From Rhexocercosporidium sp. MPI-PUGE-AT-0058 (Eukaryota > Ascomycota > Leotiomycetes > Helotiales), in contig JAGTJL010000027.1 of NCBI GenBank assembly GCA_020746875.1, positions 186,001-250,000 of the forward strand: a stretch of 64,000 nt of DNA. Reading direction: 5' to 3'. The first letter of the stretch is position 1; every line of letters begins with the position of its first letter. Below the pieces are notes generated by a model. The model saw nothing but the letters and a program-made list of their open reading frames with translations. It searched no databases and was not told where the DNA came from. The translations under genes were made by a program, and so were the position numbers. Shown here one piece after another: positions 12,901-24,306 of the stretch.

Positions 12901-15900
12901 CGGTTGTATCATCAAGTAGAAATACAGTTCGGGAACAAGCTCCTTTTCCCTGGCTGAGTGTGTACTGTCTCTGATTGGGCGAAGCGCTCTTTGATGCATG
13001 ATTTTGGCCGCATGGCGTACACCTTGCCCTCCAGTACCAGCAGTTGGAGGTGACTGGGAGGCTTAGAGTACTGTTCTAGTCTATTGTCTGATTCGAGGAA
13101 ACAATATCCATCGTATATGGGCTGTAATAGGTGCCCAATCTAGAGAGATCTTCCGCCTGAAGGGGTGTGTCAGTAGCTGGAACAGGAAACCCAGAGCAAA
13201 TAATGCTAGGATAGAGCCATCTCCTTCAGTTTAGATCATGGATAAGGGCATGTAAAAGTATGCTTGAGCACCCAGCCTGCACGGCCGCCCTAACCAAAAC
13301 CTGTGGCTTTCCGATGAACGTTGCACAGCAAAATTCTTTCCAGTCGAACCGGGCGGGCGCTTGCGAGGAAGGGTATATAGCGGATCGCCCTCTCTGTCCT
13401 CTCTTCCTCCCTCTTCTCCCATCTGCAACCGTCTATCTGCTGCCATCCCAACTTTCACGTGCGAACGACTCAGCACATCTATCGCTCGGTAGCTTTCGGA
13501 CTAACGGACTCTTAGACGACGGCATATTGGTATGAGCCTCCACCTTTTATATCGCCCGCTTAAATTAGCTCTTGTTATGGAACAAGGGTCTCAAAATCTT
13601 GTTTTAAGAGCAACGTATGTATGTTGCTTTTCCTCGGCAGTTTCCCTTCTCTCCTGCTCAAACCAGCATACATTCCTTAGGATCGTCCTTGATTCGTCAA
13701 TTTTCACTGCCTTCAAGAATGGTGACGGAGCACCTTCTCTATCGAGTTGCTCAAGTGCGCAGCTTCAGGGTGGTGGTGCCATGAGAGACGGCAAGGCCGT
13801 GTCCACACTCATCGGTGCTGCACAGTGTGATCAGATGCATCGACCTGCAGAAGCGGGAAGGCTGCTGTCCACCACTCAGGGCCAAGTTATATGTTGGAGG
13901 GTCCGTCTTCTGATGAGATTCGCTGCTCGCTTTTGCCGAAGTCATCTTGTCCCAAATATTGCGAACGCTGTTTTTTCAGGGGGGTTGAAAGGGTCTCGCT
14001 TCTCAAGCCACCCCGTCCGTTCCTCCCCGTGTTTCTCTTCACCTTATTTGAGGTGGTTCGCAAAGTCCCCCTCAATGAGAACTGGCGGATTTCTCGAATA
14101 TTTCTTCTTTGGACGCAACTGTATTGCAGCAGAATCAATTGGCATTTTGCTTCCATGCAGTCGCTCAATATTCGGTCTGCAAGTTTTCGCTCTGTTCATG
14201 CATTTTGTGTGGTTGTTTTCATATCCCCAAGACGTTCCCCACCTTGGGTCGATACGTTCTGTGTTCAATTTGAGTAGAATGTCTTGATGAAGATGCCTGT
14301 GGAAGTCAGTTTCTGTGGGAATAAGCTGGGAGTTCCCGACTCATGTTTCGTTATTGGCGATCTTCCACTGGGAAACCCTCGGCGAGCATGGGAAGCTACC
14401 CAAGGGGAGTATACCCCCATACTGTCAAAGAAACAGGACAGATGCAAGTCCTTGGAGAAGGATATCGGGGCTACTCACCTTCTATATCTTGGTAATTGAA
14501 AAGTCACTTTCACGAACATCTCTGTTGATCTGAAGGGAAGACAGGTGTGCGAGAGCGAAGGACATGGCGATGATTAACAGCAGGGGTATGTTCGGTTACT
14601 GCCGTTATAGAATTGGATGGATGACACCAGACGGAATTTGGACGTCGAGACTCGTCATGAACCGGGCGAGCCATCTCCAGACTCAGCACCGTGTTCAAAC
14701 AAACGGCTCTTCTACTGGCCGCCAGAGGCGGTCTGTGGAGACTGTGAAGAGCCATTTACTTCATATCAGCGATGGTTCACCGACAATGGCCCCAGGAAAA
14801 TGCTCGCAACGCCTCGACAGCCTCATATCAGCCATTCGACGGCTATCTACCCCACAAGGAAATTGTCACTGCAGCAGACTAGGCCATTTGATACGGTGCA
14901 GGTTGGGATTAAATACTGCTGGATGCATTGCGCCTGCCAGCGACTTGGTAGGGATCAATCTCTGATTTCAGTCACATATACTGTGGTGCATCGTATCCTG
15001 ACTGTAGTCTGTGTCACAGCGATCCTCGACCATCTGAGAAGAGTATCTTTTCCTGCCATGCTTTACAACACAATCAATTAAGGCAACTCGGAAGTGGCAA
15101 CTTGATTTTTTTACCAGAACCAGTCGAGACCTTGGGTATCATTCATCATTAAAAGGAACGCGGAGACATACAACAGGTCGAATCGGAGACATTTGCTTTT
15201 GATTCTGGAGGGGAAAATTATCCGAGTCTTGCTGGATCTGCGGTTTTGTTTGAGGTACCACAAATCCAATTCTAGCATAGTTCTCTGCTAACTGACATTC
15301 CCCAGGCTCTTGAGATATTCTAGAATCTATCTGTATCCTCAATCTGATCGCGAACGATTGTCCAGCCGCCCACGAAGCTTTGGAGACAGAAGGAAGAAAA
15401 AATTACAGACAGACACGAGGGCTTAGGGAGACCGAGCAGTGTTCCTATCACACGAAAGCTTCTTACTGGATACAGCGTCGAGGGAGAAATTTCAGCTAGG
15501 ACCATAGTGAGAAGAGGCGACCGTGCTAGGGCTTTTCACAAAATGCCTTTGGGTGTCGAACCAGGACCAGAGGGAGAAGTGAGCCGAATTTCCCACGATG
15601 CGAGTGGTATTGTTCTAACTGGCTGTAGGATCCAGTGGTCAATGATCCACCAGAAGTCGAGGCAGGAACTCAGGGAATTGAAGATATTCAAGGGAGCTCC
15701 TCTTGAATTGTTAATCAATATACACGGGACTGTTTGCTTCGCACAATTTCGATTAGTTGAGTCTAGAATATGGACTGCCCTTCAATTTACTGGGAGGTCG
15801 AACGAAAGAGGAAAAATTTCTGGGTTGGTAACGGATAATGAATGGGGATTGATCTTTTTGTCTGGAAAATAGAAATGGGGTTTGGGACATTGTTTTGGGT

Positions 15901-16548
15901 CACGAATATTCTGCAAAAGACATCATAAAAAACATATATTAGTTTTAGTTATCACGTCAGAAAGGCAAAAAAATCCTATTGAGATCTCTAATCTTCCCGT
16001 TCAGAGCCTCGTCTCAATAGTCATGTTGGGCTGCCGCGCCTTGTGAAGTGTTGGAACAACCGGTCCAATGGCTTTCAAAGCACCATCTAGGCACATTGTC
16101 AGGGATGAATCTCTCTATAAGAAGACCTATGCCCACTGACCCATTTCCCACTGATTTCCCTTCCTAAAGTACACCAAAAGTGCCCGGATCCGTGCCTTCC
16201 ACTTGCCCAAACCCCCTACCAACCCATGAAATCATAGTCTAACCAGTTAAGATACAAAAGACATAGCTTTGAAATGGTAGAGGATTACTAGACGAGTGTA
16301 TTTATGTGCGTCGCTCTCATTTGTCGGCGCCCTTTCGAGATGGTGTGCGGTCATCTTTTGCCGGCCCTCTCTGCTGTGCAGTACCACGTTAGGCACGCAA
16401 CAGCCTCTGGACTGGCTGGACTGGCTGCCAACTGGGCAGCGAAGAGCCAAGCGGTGAAGTCAAAGAAGCAGTGCATATCAAAGGCTCGAGATGGAGTTCA
16501 TATCGAGTATCGTGAGGCTTGCACCTGCTAAATTTCGTTGTTGCCCCT
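9994..16548. other. 6.5-kb stretch without a supportable gene
   Basis: Open frames here, including a 251-codon plus-strand frame at 13532-14287, show no domain, no sensible residue composition and no exon continuity. A short GCTC tetranucleotide run sits at about 11757-11776. I see no TIRs, LTRs or transposase motifs. The stretch separates DUF6594 copies B and C and probably represents old non-coding or decayed DNA. Confidence 0.45.
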
Positions 16549-18089
16549 ATGCTTGCCGCTGAAGCGATGGCAGATATCCTCGTCGCCGTCAAGAGACTGC
16601 TCCGTCTGCTAACAGGAAACGATGAAGACGCTAATGAGAACAGAGAAGAGCAAGGCTTACCATTAGGTGAAATGGACGTTGAAGGTGTGAGGCACAGGAC
16701 TGGTCCTGGACAGCAACCAACACTCTTGGATGATGGCTCCGAGATTCAGACACCAAGTGGAGTGTTGGCATCCGACTCTAGTGAAGAGCTAGCACAGGTA
16801 CAGGAGGATCCTGAGCTAAAGGGTAAGAAGCTTTTGCCGGCTGAGCTGCGAAGTTTGCTGACAAGAACCTTGCTTTGGACATAGATTCCTTTGTCAAGAT
16901 CAATCTCCGCCGTATCTCCACAACCTTCGGATCCGGGAGAAGCGCTCAAGAGAGAGAAGCAGAAGAGGTCCGTTTGTATCAAGAGCGAGGCTATCATAAA
17001 TTGATAAAAGAACGCTGTAAGCCGTAATGTTCCAGAACATGCCAGATAGGCAGTATACTGACATCGGGTGACAGACGAGGAGGCTCCTGATGGATTTCCT
17101 AGACTTGCAGCCTTCATCTCCAGCGATGATGACTGCCAGATTTATCGAGGCTTCAAGACCTGCCACAATCGCATCATACTCCACTGCGAAGTCGAGCTTA
17201 TGGAACTAGAGAAGCAGCTGCACGACCTCGACAAGCGGGACAACGAGCACCCTATAACATACCACCGCTTGAAACGAATCAAACACAGGGCTGGTTGGGA
17301 TGAAGAACAAAACATCTTAATGGACAAGATGAAAGTGAAGCTCAAGGAATACGGTAGGTCGTGTTGCCCACTAGGACAGCATCGAGTCTGACATCTGCGG
17401 AAATAGACGAGCTCGTCCTCCGCCATGCGCAGATGCAAGCCCTCGGAAGACCCCCGGAGCGCGTTCATAAAGCACTTTTCCACTGGATCTGGCAGAACAA
17501 GCCGCTTGCTGCAGGCTATTGGGATTTCATACGCTACGAGGATGACTTTCTCGGTATCAAAAGAGATAAGTCTAGCCACTTGGAGATCTTCATCCAGGAC
17601 AGACTCAATACTTGGCCATGGAAGTTAATGAAGGTGTGTGGATTGTGCCAACCGCCGCCATTGGGGTGAATTTGCTACTATGCTGACAATACAATGAAGC
17701 AACACTTTATAACTGAAAAGGAGCGCAAGAAGACTGATGAAAAGCGTGTCACTTACTATTCCGCGACGCGCTTTAAAGCCTTCGCTGGCATGCTCCTAGT
17801 CTTGACAACAGTTGGTATTCTACTGACTCCAGTATTCCTTCTGTTCTTGATACCTATGAGCCGCTCCTTGATGGCCGTCACCGCTTCCATCTTCATTGTC
17901 TTGTTCTCCGTGGTCATGTCGGTGGTCACTGGGGCGGAAGTGTACAAAGTTTTCGTGAGTACTGCAACGTATGGCTCCTCCCAGTCCCCATGATTCGTGC
18001 ACTAATACCATTGTAGGTACAGTGCTATTGTCGTGATGTTCCTTGGCAATATCAGCGCCGGAAACGGACCTGTCAGCCCATCAACTTGA
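16549..18089 (+). CDS. DUF6594 family membrane protein, copy C
   Basis: Six exons: 16549-16822, 16885-17016, 17075-17353, 17407-17633, 17700-17968, 18017-18089, giving 417 residues. Exon 3 is again exactly 279 nt and encodes GFPRLAAFISSDDD, IYRGFKTCHNRII and a LEKQLHDLDKRD helix. Exon 5 carries the first two C-terminal hydrophobic segments (TVGILLTPVFLLFLIPMSR, then MAVTASIFIVLFSVVMSV). Exon 6 ends YSAIVVMFLGNIS, which matches copy A closely. The start at 16549 is the first ATG in frame; an ATG seven codons downstream (MADILV) is possible. Copies A and C are more alike in the membrane region than either is to B. Function is unknown. Confidence 0.8.
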
Positions 18090-19384
18090 AGCTATTGAGG
18101 TCTCGTAGGGGGACGAGCGGGGTTGCTGCAGTAGATGAACCAAGTGGAAGTTCTTTTGGTATGGTCTTCCAAAGTCGAGCATGTCTGGCGGGTTCAAGAT
18201 TTCCTTTTCCGCTTCGTCTGTCGTCATAAAATGTTGTTTCCTAGGTAGTGAGGGAGCTCACTCAGACCGCTCTTTAACGAATTTCAATCTCTTGTTCTAT
18301 CAAGGCAGTCGCAGTGATATCCAATGGTTGACTGGTAAGATGTTTGAAGTGACATGATTAAAGCCGGGCAGACTCAATTGCTGCTGGGAGGTCTCTACTT
18401 TCAAGGTTGAATGGGAGTTGGTTGAAGTGATGTTGAAGCCTTACCGCTAGGAAGGAGCCGAGCTCGGGACGCGCGCAAGCCACTACAGGGATACCGACTA
18501 GCCCTCTTTCATTATAGTTGGACAACTTATTTTTTCCAACGTTGATTGATACAGGTGAAAGTCTGGTAGTTCGTATCGTCCTTCTAGACAGTTATGAACA
18601 CAAGTTCTTACAGGTTCCTAGAAATTCCTCGCACTTGACTTTCAGTAAGGACTATCACGTGCAGCCCTTGATCTCCGATGTGTCTTGACCAGGGCATGTT
18701 CTTTTTTAGGCCAAGTGGCACTGACACAGAAATCAAATGTTCATATCTAGAACTTTTGAATACGATTTGGTGGTGGCGGTGGTCGCATGCGTTTAGAGTT
18801 GCTCATGAAAAGCTGTCTCCAACCTGCTATCTCGGCTTAAATGGTGAAGCCTGCCAGGTGATCCTGGAAGTCAGCAGCTGTTGTTGGCTTTGGGGAATGG
18901 AGTGACAGACAAGCAAGCTAACTCTACAGACCATGGCGTAAAATTACATCTTCGCGCCTCTCTCTTGAAGTGGTCGACATACAATATGTAAAGCGGAATG
19001 TCTACCGTGAAAACTTACACTTGACACTTCATTGGAAGTTTGATCAAATTTGTAATCAGCCTTCCACTTGGAAACACTTCTAATACATCTAGAAGTTACA
19101 TGCACATGCACATGCACATGCACGTGGGGGGTTCCAAAGCTGCGTGTCTCCTGCATTTGGCTGGGCTCAAGTCGTCCGCTGTGCAGCCTTCGAGAGATTA
19201 TTTTTCCAGTAGCAAGTTCTCCAATTACAAAACGAAAGACAGAAACGTAACCAACTGAAATGAATATTAGGAATCTTTGTTTTCCAGGAAGAGTACTCCC
19301 TCGTTCCGTGGAGATGCCAGTAAAGGAGCTTTGAGCTCATCATGGGGTTTCATGCACATGAAATCCTCACCCTACAACGTAGTC
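18090..19384. other. Region without a supportable gene
   Basis: This is the 3' flank of DUF6594 copy C. A short (CATGCA)n run is present at about 19100-19124. No gene can be supported. Confidence 0.4.
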
Positions 19385-19670
19385 GATGGTCGATCGCGAG
19401 CAATCCATCCCGCACTTCACAGTATTCCAAGACTCAAACGACAGCTGCTATATACTCTGCAGATTCGAAGACTCTAAAAGGCTTATTCGCTGAAGAAAAC
19501 AGATAAAGTCTAGTCACTTATCACAGAATTACAAAACCTCGATATGAATAGTGCCTCAGATGACAGCAAGTAATACCAGCCGAGGAGAACCAGATATCAC
19601 GAGAAGCGGGACTTAACACAGAGAGACATGCTGGAAATAACTGAAGAAAGGTTGGCGGTATACTGCGCAG
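19385..19670 (+). pseudogene. Pseudogene remnant of DUF6594 exon 3
   Basis: The nucleotide sequence aligns by eye with exon 3 of copy B (8942-9220) over about 270 bp. It keeps the blocks for the 'AAFQNSND' segment, 'DLDRKD' and 'EYHEKWD', and ends at the same TACTG exon boundary. In the remnant the frame is broken by several stops and small indels; for example a TGA follows the position of the FRRFG motif. No flanking exons survive. It shows that the cluster once held at least four members and that B is the closest intact relative. Confidence 0.75.
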
Positions 19671-19757
19671 TCATTGATGTCGGCTTCGCTTAAATAAGGA
19701 GGGCGGGCACTGTGTTGATTTTAGCGAGGTTCCTGGGGAGGGATAGGATAACCTAAC

Positions 19758-20007
19758 CTGTCAGGCCCCGCGGGAAATGGCCGATTTCAGGGCACAGGCC
19801 ACCACCAAAACAACAAATACTCCAAGTGATAAAATGGTATTAACTCCACGACTGCAAAAGTTTTTTCCTTCAAGCTACATTTGTGAACAGTATTTTACTA
19901 CTTGATAATGCTCCCGAGTTTGTATTAATTTTATATCGATCGTCGTTGTGAAAATTCGAGTTTTGCCGGGTGTCCCCGAATCTGCCACTTCCCGCGGGGC
20001 CTGACAG
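19758..20007. mobile_element. 250-bp MITE with imperfect TIRs and 6-bp TSD
   Basis: The left end begins CTGTCAGGCCCCGCGGGAA and the right end is its reverse complement, ending ..TTCCCGCGGGGCCTGACAG at 20007. Similarity between the arms continues, with a few mismatches, for about 36 bp. The element is flanked directly by CCTAAC at 19752-19757 and at 20008-20013, a plausible 6-bp target-site duplication. It has no coding capacity and an AT-rich interior. The superfamily is uncertain. It lies 88 bp downstream of the DUF6594 pseudogene. Confidence 0.8.
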
Positions 20008-20013
20008 CCTAAC

Positions 20014-21034
20014 TAACTTTATCTCCGTACAATTCGGCCAGCAATTTGAGCAGGAACAGATAAACACAAGAAAAATTAACACGCCTAGAAGCGCCTTCCT
20101 CCCCGTACCAGGTTCTCCCAGACCTTGTCTCGTAGCATATAGTGCTCCGAAACCGCCCAGAAATAGGAAGGAGAAAGCTGGCTTCGTAAGTCGTCGTAAC
20201 TTCTACAGAAAAGACAACATAAAAAGCAAGAAGCCAGGTTAATGTGTGCGTTTGGTACAACATCCATTAGTGATCCGTCTGTCTGTTTGCTCTGCTCGAA
20301 CTTCTATCAGGTATCATAGGTAACCAACTCCCGCTCCACTCCCCCGGTACATTACTCTGTAAATCCGCACCACCCGACGCCACTGCACTCTATGATCACC
20401 CCTTAATCTCTCGAATCAGATCAGATCTCATAATCCTCTCATCATAGATGCCCTCTCCTCTCCTCTCCAGCAAAATCCAAAAAGTCCTATGACCCAGCCT
20501 TCAAAGGCCAGTTGGGTCATCACACATAACACATCCCATCAAGTCATCCCTCAATTAAATCAACCAACCTGAAAAGGCATTCCCATCCAGATTCTCGCAG
20601 TGCGCAGCTAAAATGACGTTCTATTAACAAGCACAAGCCAAGCACAATCATGATGTACGTAGAGCAAAACACCAAAGGCACAACCAATCCAATCCAGGTC
20701 GAACAAAAAGCAAACGATGGTATCAAAAATAGCACAAACATCCAATCCCACCAATAAAGCCAGATACCGAGAGTCCGAAGAAGAGTAGCGTGCGTGCATT
20801 CGTACGGTGCAGAAACAGACGTCCTCCCTAAACCCCTTTATATATAGCCGAGCCGAAGCTAGATGAAATCGAAATCCGGCCTGTCGTCGTAGCGTAAGGA
20901 CCAAACAAAGCTAAAACAGCGTTGCGACCCCGTGTATGATCAAGCCGGCCAACTTCAGTGTATAAAGAATTGTGCAGATAAAAGCAAAATCGAGGAATCG
21001 TAGAAGTTAGGAAGAGCTTCGTCGTCGAAAGAGT
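20014..21034. other. areA 3' flank, no further gene
   Basis: This is the region downstream of the areA stop codon on the minus strand. Short ORFs on the minus strand (20544-20904) lack domains and are probably 3' UTR or intergenic. areA transcripts in other fungi have long regulatory 3' UTRs, so part of this stretch may be transcribed. Confidence 0.4.
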
Positions 21035-24000
21035 TCACAAACTCATCGTCAACCATTCCCATTCCTGAGGTCCAGCACCTGCACCCCCAACACCATTCTG
21101 TCCCATGACCATTCCAGGTGGTGGTCCACCCATACCATTTATACCGGGCATTCCCATTCCAGGTCCCATTGGCCTCGTCGTCATGCCAAACCCATTGGCA
21201 AGACCGATGTTCGTCATGCTACCCGAGCTCATCATCCCCATACCAAGTGACTTTGCAGCTTCATTTGAGCCTGTCGAGTTCTCAGGAGAATCAATGTCCA
21301 TGCTCTCAATTGCACCAACAGATTTGCTATGTCGACGCTGGCGCTTTGGAGCCATGGGCACGTTTGAGCGCGGGATACTGGATGCTGCTGCTCCTGGCCC
21401 TGGGGTGGGTTTGGGAGGAGCGGCTGCGATTGGAACAACTCCTTTTCCACCGCTTACGCCGGTTGTACCAACAGACGACCCCGCAGATCCGTGATAGGAA
21501 GTCGGTGTGCTGGCTGTGCTTCCCCCGCCTGTAGATCCAGAGGCTGATGGTGGGCTCTGGCTCTCATTGACACTCCTGGCCCGGACACTGGTTGGTGTAG
21601 TTGCCTGGGTTGCGGGGGCAGTATTGGTGGTCGCGACGATTGAATTCTTCCTGGTATTTGGGCCACTCGTCGATTGAGCACCTATCTTCTTCGAAGCACG
21701 CGTTGCTGCACCACCTGATCCGCCAACTGGAAGAGATGCTCCTGATCCCCGATTGCGTTTCTTGATAACATCCGTTTTTAGCGAAAGTGGCCGAACAACA
21801 CCATGAAGCTTCAGGAACAATCCACAAGCATTACAGAGCGGATGGCCTTCAGGATTTCTCCTCCAGAGAGGAGTAGTTTGCGTGAAGCAATTAGTGCAGG
21901 TTGTTGGAACACCATTTTCACCCTGGGCTGCGGCCCCGGCAAGATTTGTTGAAGAGCCATGTTTTGAACCTCCTGGTGATGATGGTCGGCTAGGTCCTAC
22001 AGATGAGAATCCCGACATGTTACCCTCGGGTGGAGAGTTGGGATTTGATTGGCCCATATGCTGCTCAAACATTCCGTTACGTTGCCCTAACAGAGCCGCG
22101 TTCGGAGTTGATGCAGTCCTTGGAATCTTCTGTCGTCTGTCGTTCCTTGATCGATTGTCAGACACTGACTGCGCAGATGCATGTGTTCTCCCAAGCGAGC
22201 CCCCTGATCCATCCCATTCCAGAGGCGAGGAAATATCGGCAGTTCCTCCAATAGTAACTTGCTTCCTTGGGGGGCCACCAGGATACCGTGCTGCTTGTGT
22301 ATTGAATTGTCCAGGTAACGTAGCATCCCATTGTAGTCCGCCTGGTCCCATCTCCATGTTGGGGTCGTCCATTGGCGACTGAGCGAATTCGTGCTGCATC
22401 ATGAGCGTCCTATCAGCAAATGCTCCCCCTTCGTCATCCTCGTTATCCGAGTCCCCTCCAAAACTGAACATGTTCTCATGTCCCATATTTACGCCAGGGG
22501 ACCGTGCCGGATGGTCTGGCTGAAAGACTTGAGAAGGATCTATATGTTGCGCCATTCCAAAAGATGCCGGCGATGTGAACGAGTTCGAGGGGCCTGCCGA
22601 CGTAACCTGTGTGAACATCGAGCCGCCATTGGCATTATACATATACTGCGGAGCCATGGAGTTGGACAGACTCGAGGGCCCATGGCTGAAAGTGTGAGGT
22701 CGCTGATGGCGCATATCCATGCCGTGCTGGGGAAAGTACATTTGCTCATTCTCCGGGATGGGTTGAGGCGTTGAAACAGCGGATGGATAAGCACTTCCCG
22801 GTGGGGAATAGTAGTCGTTTGAATTCATAGAGGAAGAGGGCATCGAGGCGTTATTGTACATGGCAGAAAATGGACCGTGCTGCACGAGGGGAGATTGAGA
22901 GGGCGAGAAGGGGAAGTTGGTTTGGAAGGGTCCAGCGGAGGTTATTATCGGATCGTGGTCCATATTAAATGTATCGAGGTGAAACGGTAGGCCGTGATTG
23001 TTAGGATGCTGCATTTCGGGCGGATGTGTTTGATCGAGAGAATATTCATGCAGCTCGTCCTCATGGTTTGGCTCGTTGGGAATCATGATGCTGTTGACGG
23101 CTGGGACGTGAGGGGAGAAATCCGCGGGTCGTTTCCGAGGCTAAGTTATCATCAGTAACTATGAAATGACGCTTGCCAAAAAGCAAGTTTTCCTAGCCCA
23201 AACAAGAAGGAACTCACGCGTCTCTCATCTATACTCGTTTTTCGGACATGTCTTTGTACATAGTTGAATTCTTCGTTGTGGCGGGGGATGTGATGTTGGA
23301 CTGGGACGGACTGAGGCACTGCGAATTGCGCTGATTCTTTCCGCATCTTGATAGGAATCGCAGATGCAACAGCATTAGACTTCTCGGCATTCGATTTCTC
23401 GGCTTCCTTCTTGTTTATCTCTGGAGAGGGCGACATGCCGAGTCCAGCAGGCGTGGAGATGTTATCCGAAAATATATAATCATCGAGGTTCATTGGGTCC
23501 TGCTGTTGGTCCATGGATGGAGTGATTGTCTTGTCGGAAGATTTCCTCAACTGTGCGATTCCACTGGGCGCAGATTGAGTGTGCTGTTTAGTCAATCTGG
23601 CAGCAGGAGTTAGACAAGGTACTTGTACAATGGCATATCCTTTTGAAGCATACCTTGCAGCCTCCTCTGCTCGCTGTTTGCGCAAATTCATAGCCATCAT
23701 GCGCCACGTCAGATTCTCCATGCGCTCCGAGTTGGGCAATGTCTTCTTCGTCTTGCTGTACAAGCGCCATATTTGAGTAGCCAACGGATCCTTTCTTTGC
23801 ATCTCATCGGGACTGTCAAGCGAACTGTCGGCAGCGTCATCTTTCCAAGTAGGGAAGAAACTCTCACGCAGCAATTCCTTGCGCGCACTGCTCCCTGCTG
23901 AGAAATCCAGCTTGCCGAACTCACTCGCGCCCGAGTCTGCGTTGTAGTTGTGGTTGTGGTTGTGTTTGTGGTTGTTGTTGTATGAGGCCGCTCCGGATTG

Positions 24001-24306
24001 TGGAGTGACAGAGGTATTCGCGGTGGAGGGTGAGGTGGTCGAGGTAAAGGCCTCGTCCGAAAATGAGCCTGCGGGTCTGCGAGGAAAGCGGAAGTCGTGC
24101 TCTGTTATTGAAGTTGTTGAAGATGATGTAGGATTCGATTGTGCCTCTCCATTGACATTGTTGTTGCTGGCACTGGCCATCAATGTGTCGGAAGATGGAG
24201 GTGGGTGGGCACGCTGTAATAGTCCCCCACGCTCCTCATATTGTGCCGTGCCAGACATTCTGGGAGCGACAGGTGCTCCGGGCGGAACAGACCCTCCTCT
24301 ACACAA
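21035..24306 (-). CDS. areA: GATA-type nitrogen regulator AreA/NIT2
   Basis: Two exons, 24306-23218 and 23140-21035, with a 77-nt intron (GTGAGT..CTTAG): 1064 residues from the first ATG, or 1048 from the ATG at 24258 ([10 protein letters not shown]), which I think is the likelier start. Known family: global activator of nitrogen-catabolite genes, nuclear, binding HGATAR sites and inhibited by NmrA. Seen here: the fungal AreA N-terminal block [30 protein letters not shown], the [20 protein letters not shown] block spanning the intron, one CX2CX17CX2C GATA finger at about residues 778-802 (CTNC..CNAC with [12 protein letters not shown]), a basic tail, S/T/G-rich linkers, and the C-terminal WEWLTMSL motif. 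An Asn/His run ([13 protein letters not shown]) in exon 1 is encoded by a repetitive tract. Recognition is firm; only the start is uncertain. Confidence 0.96.

Noticed and set aside
13532..14287. 251-codon plus-strand ORF between DUF6594 copies B and C
   Set aside because: No domain, erratic composition rich in Cys, Ser and Phe, no conserved motif, and competing frames of similar quality on the other strand.
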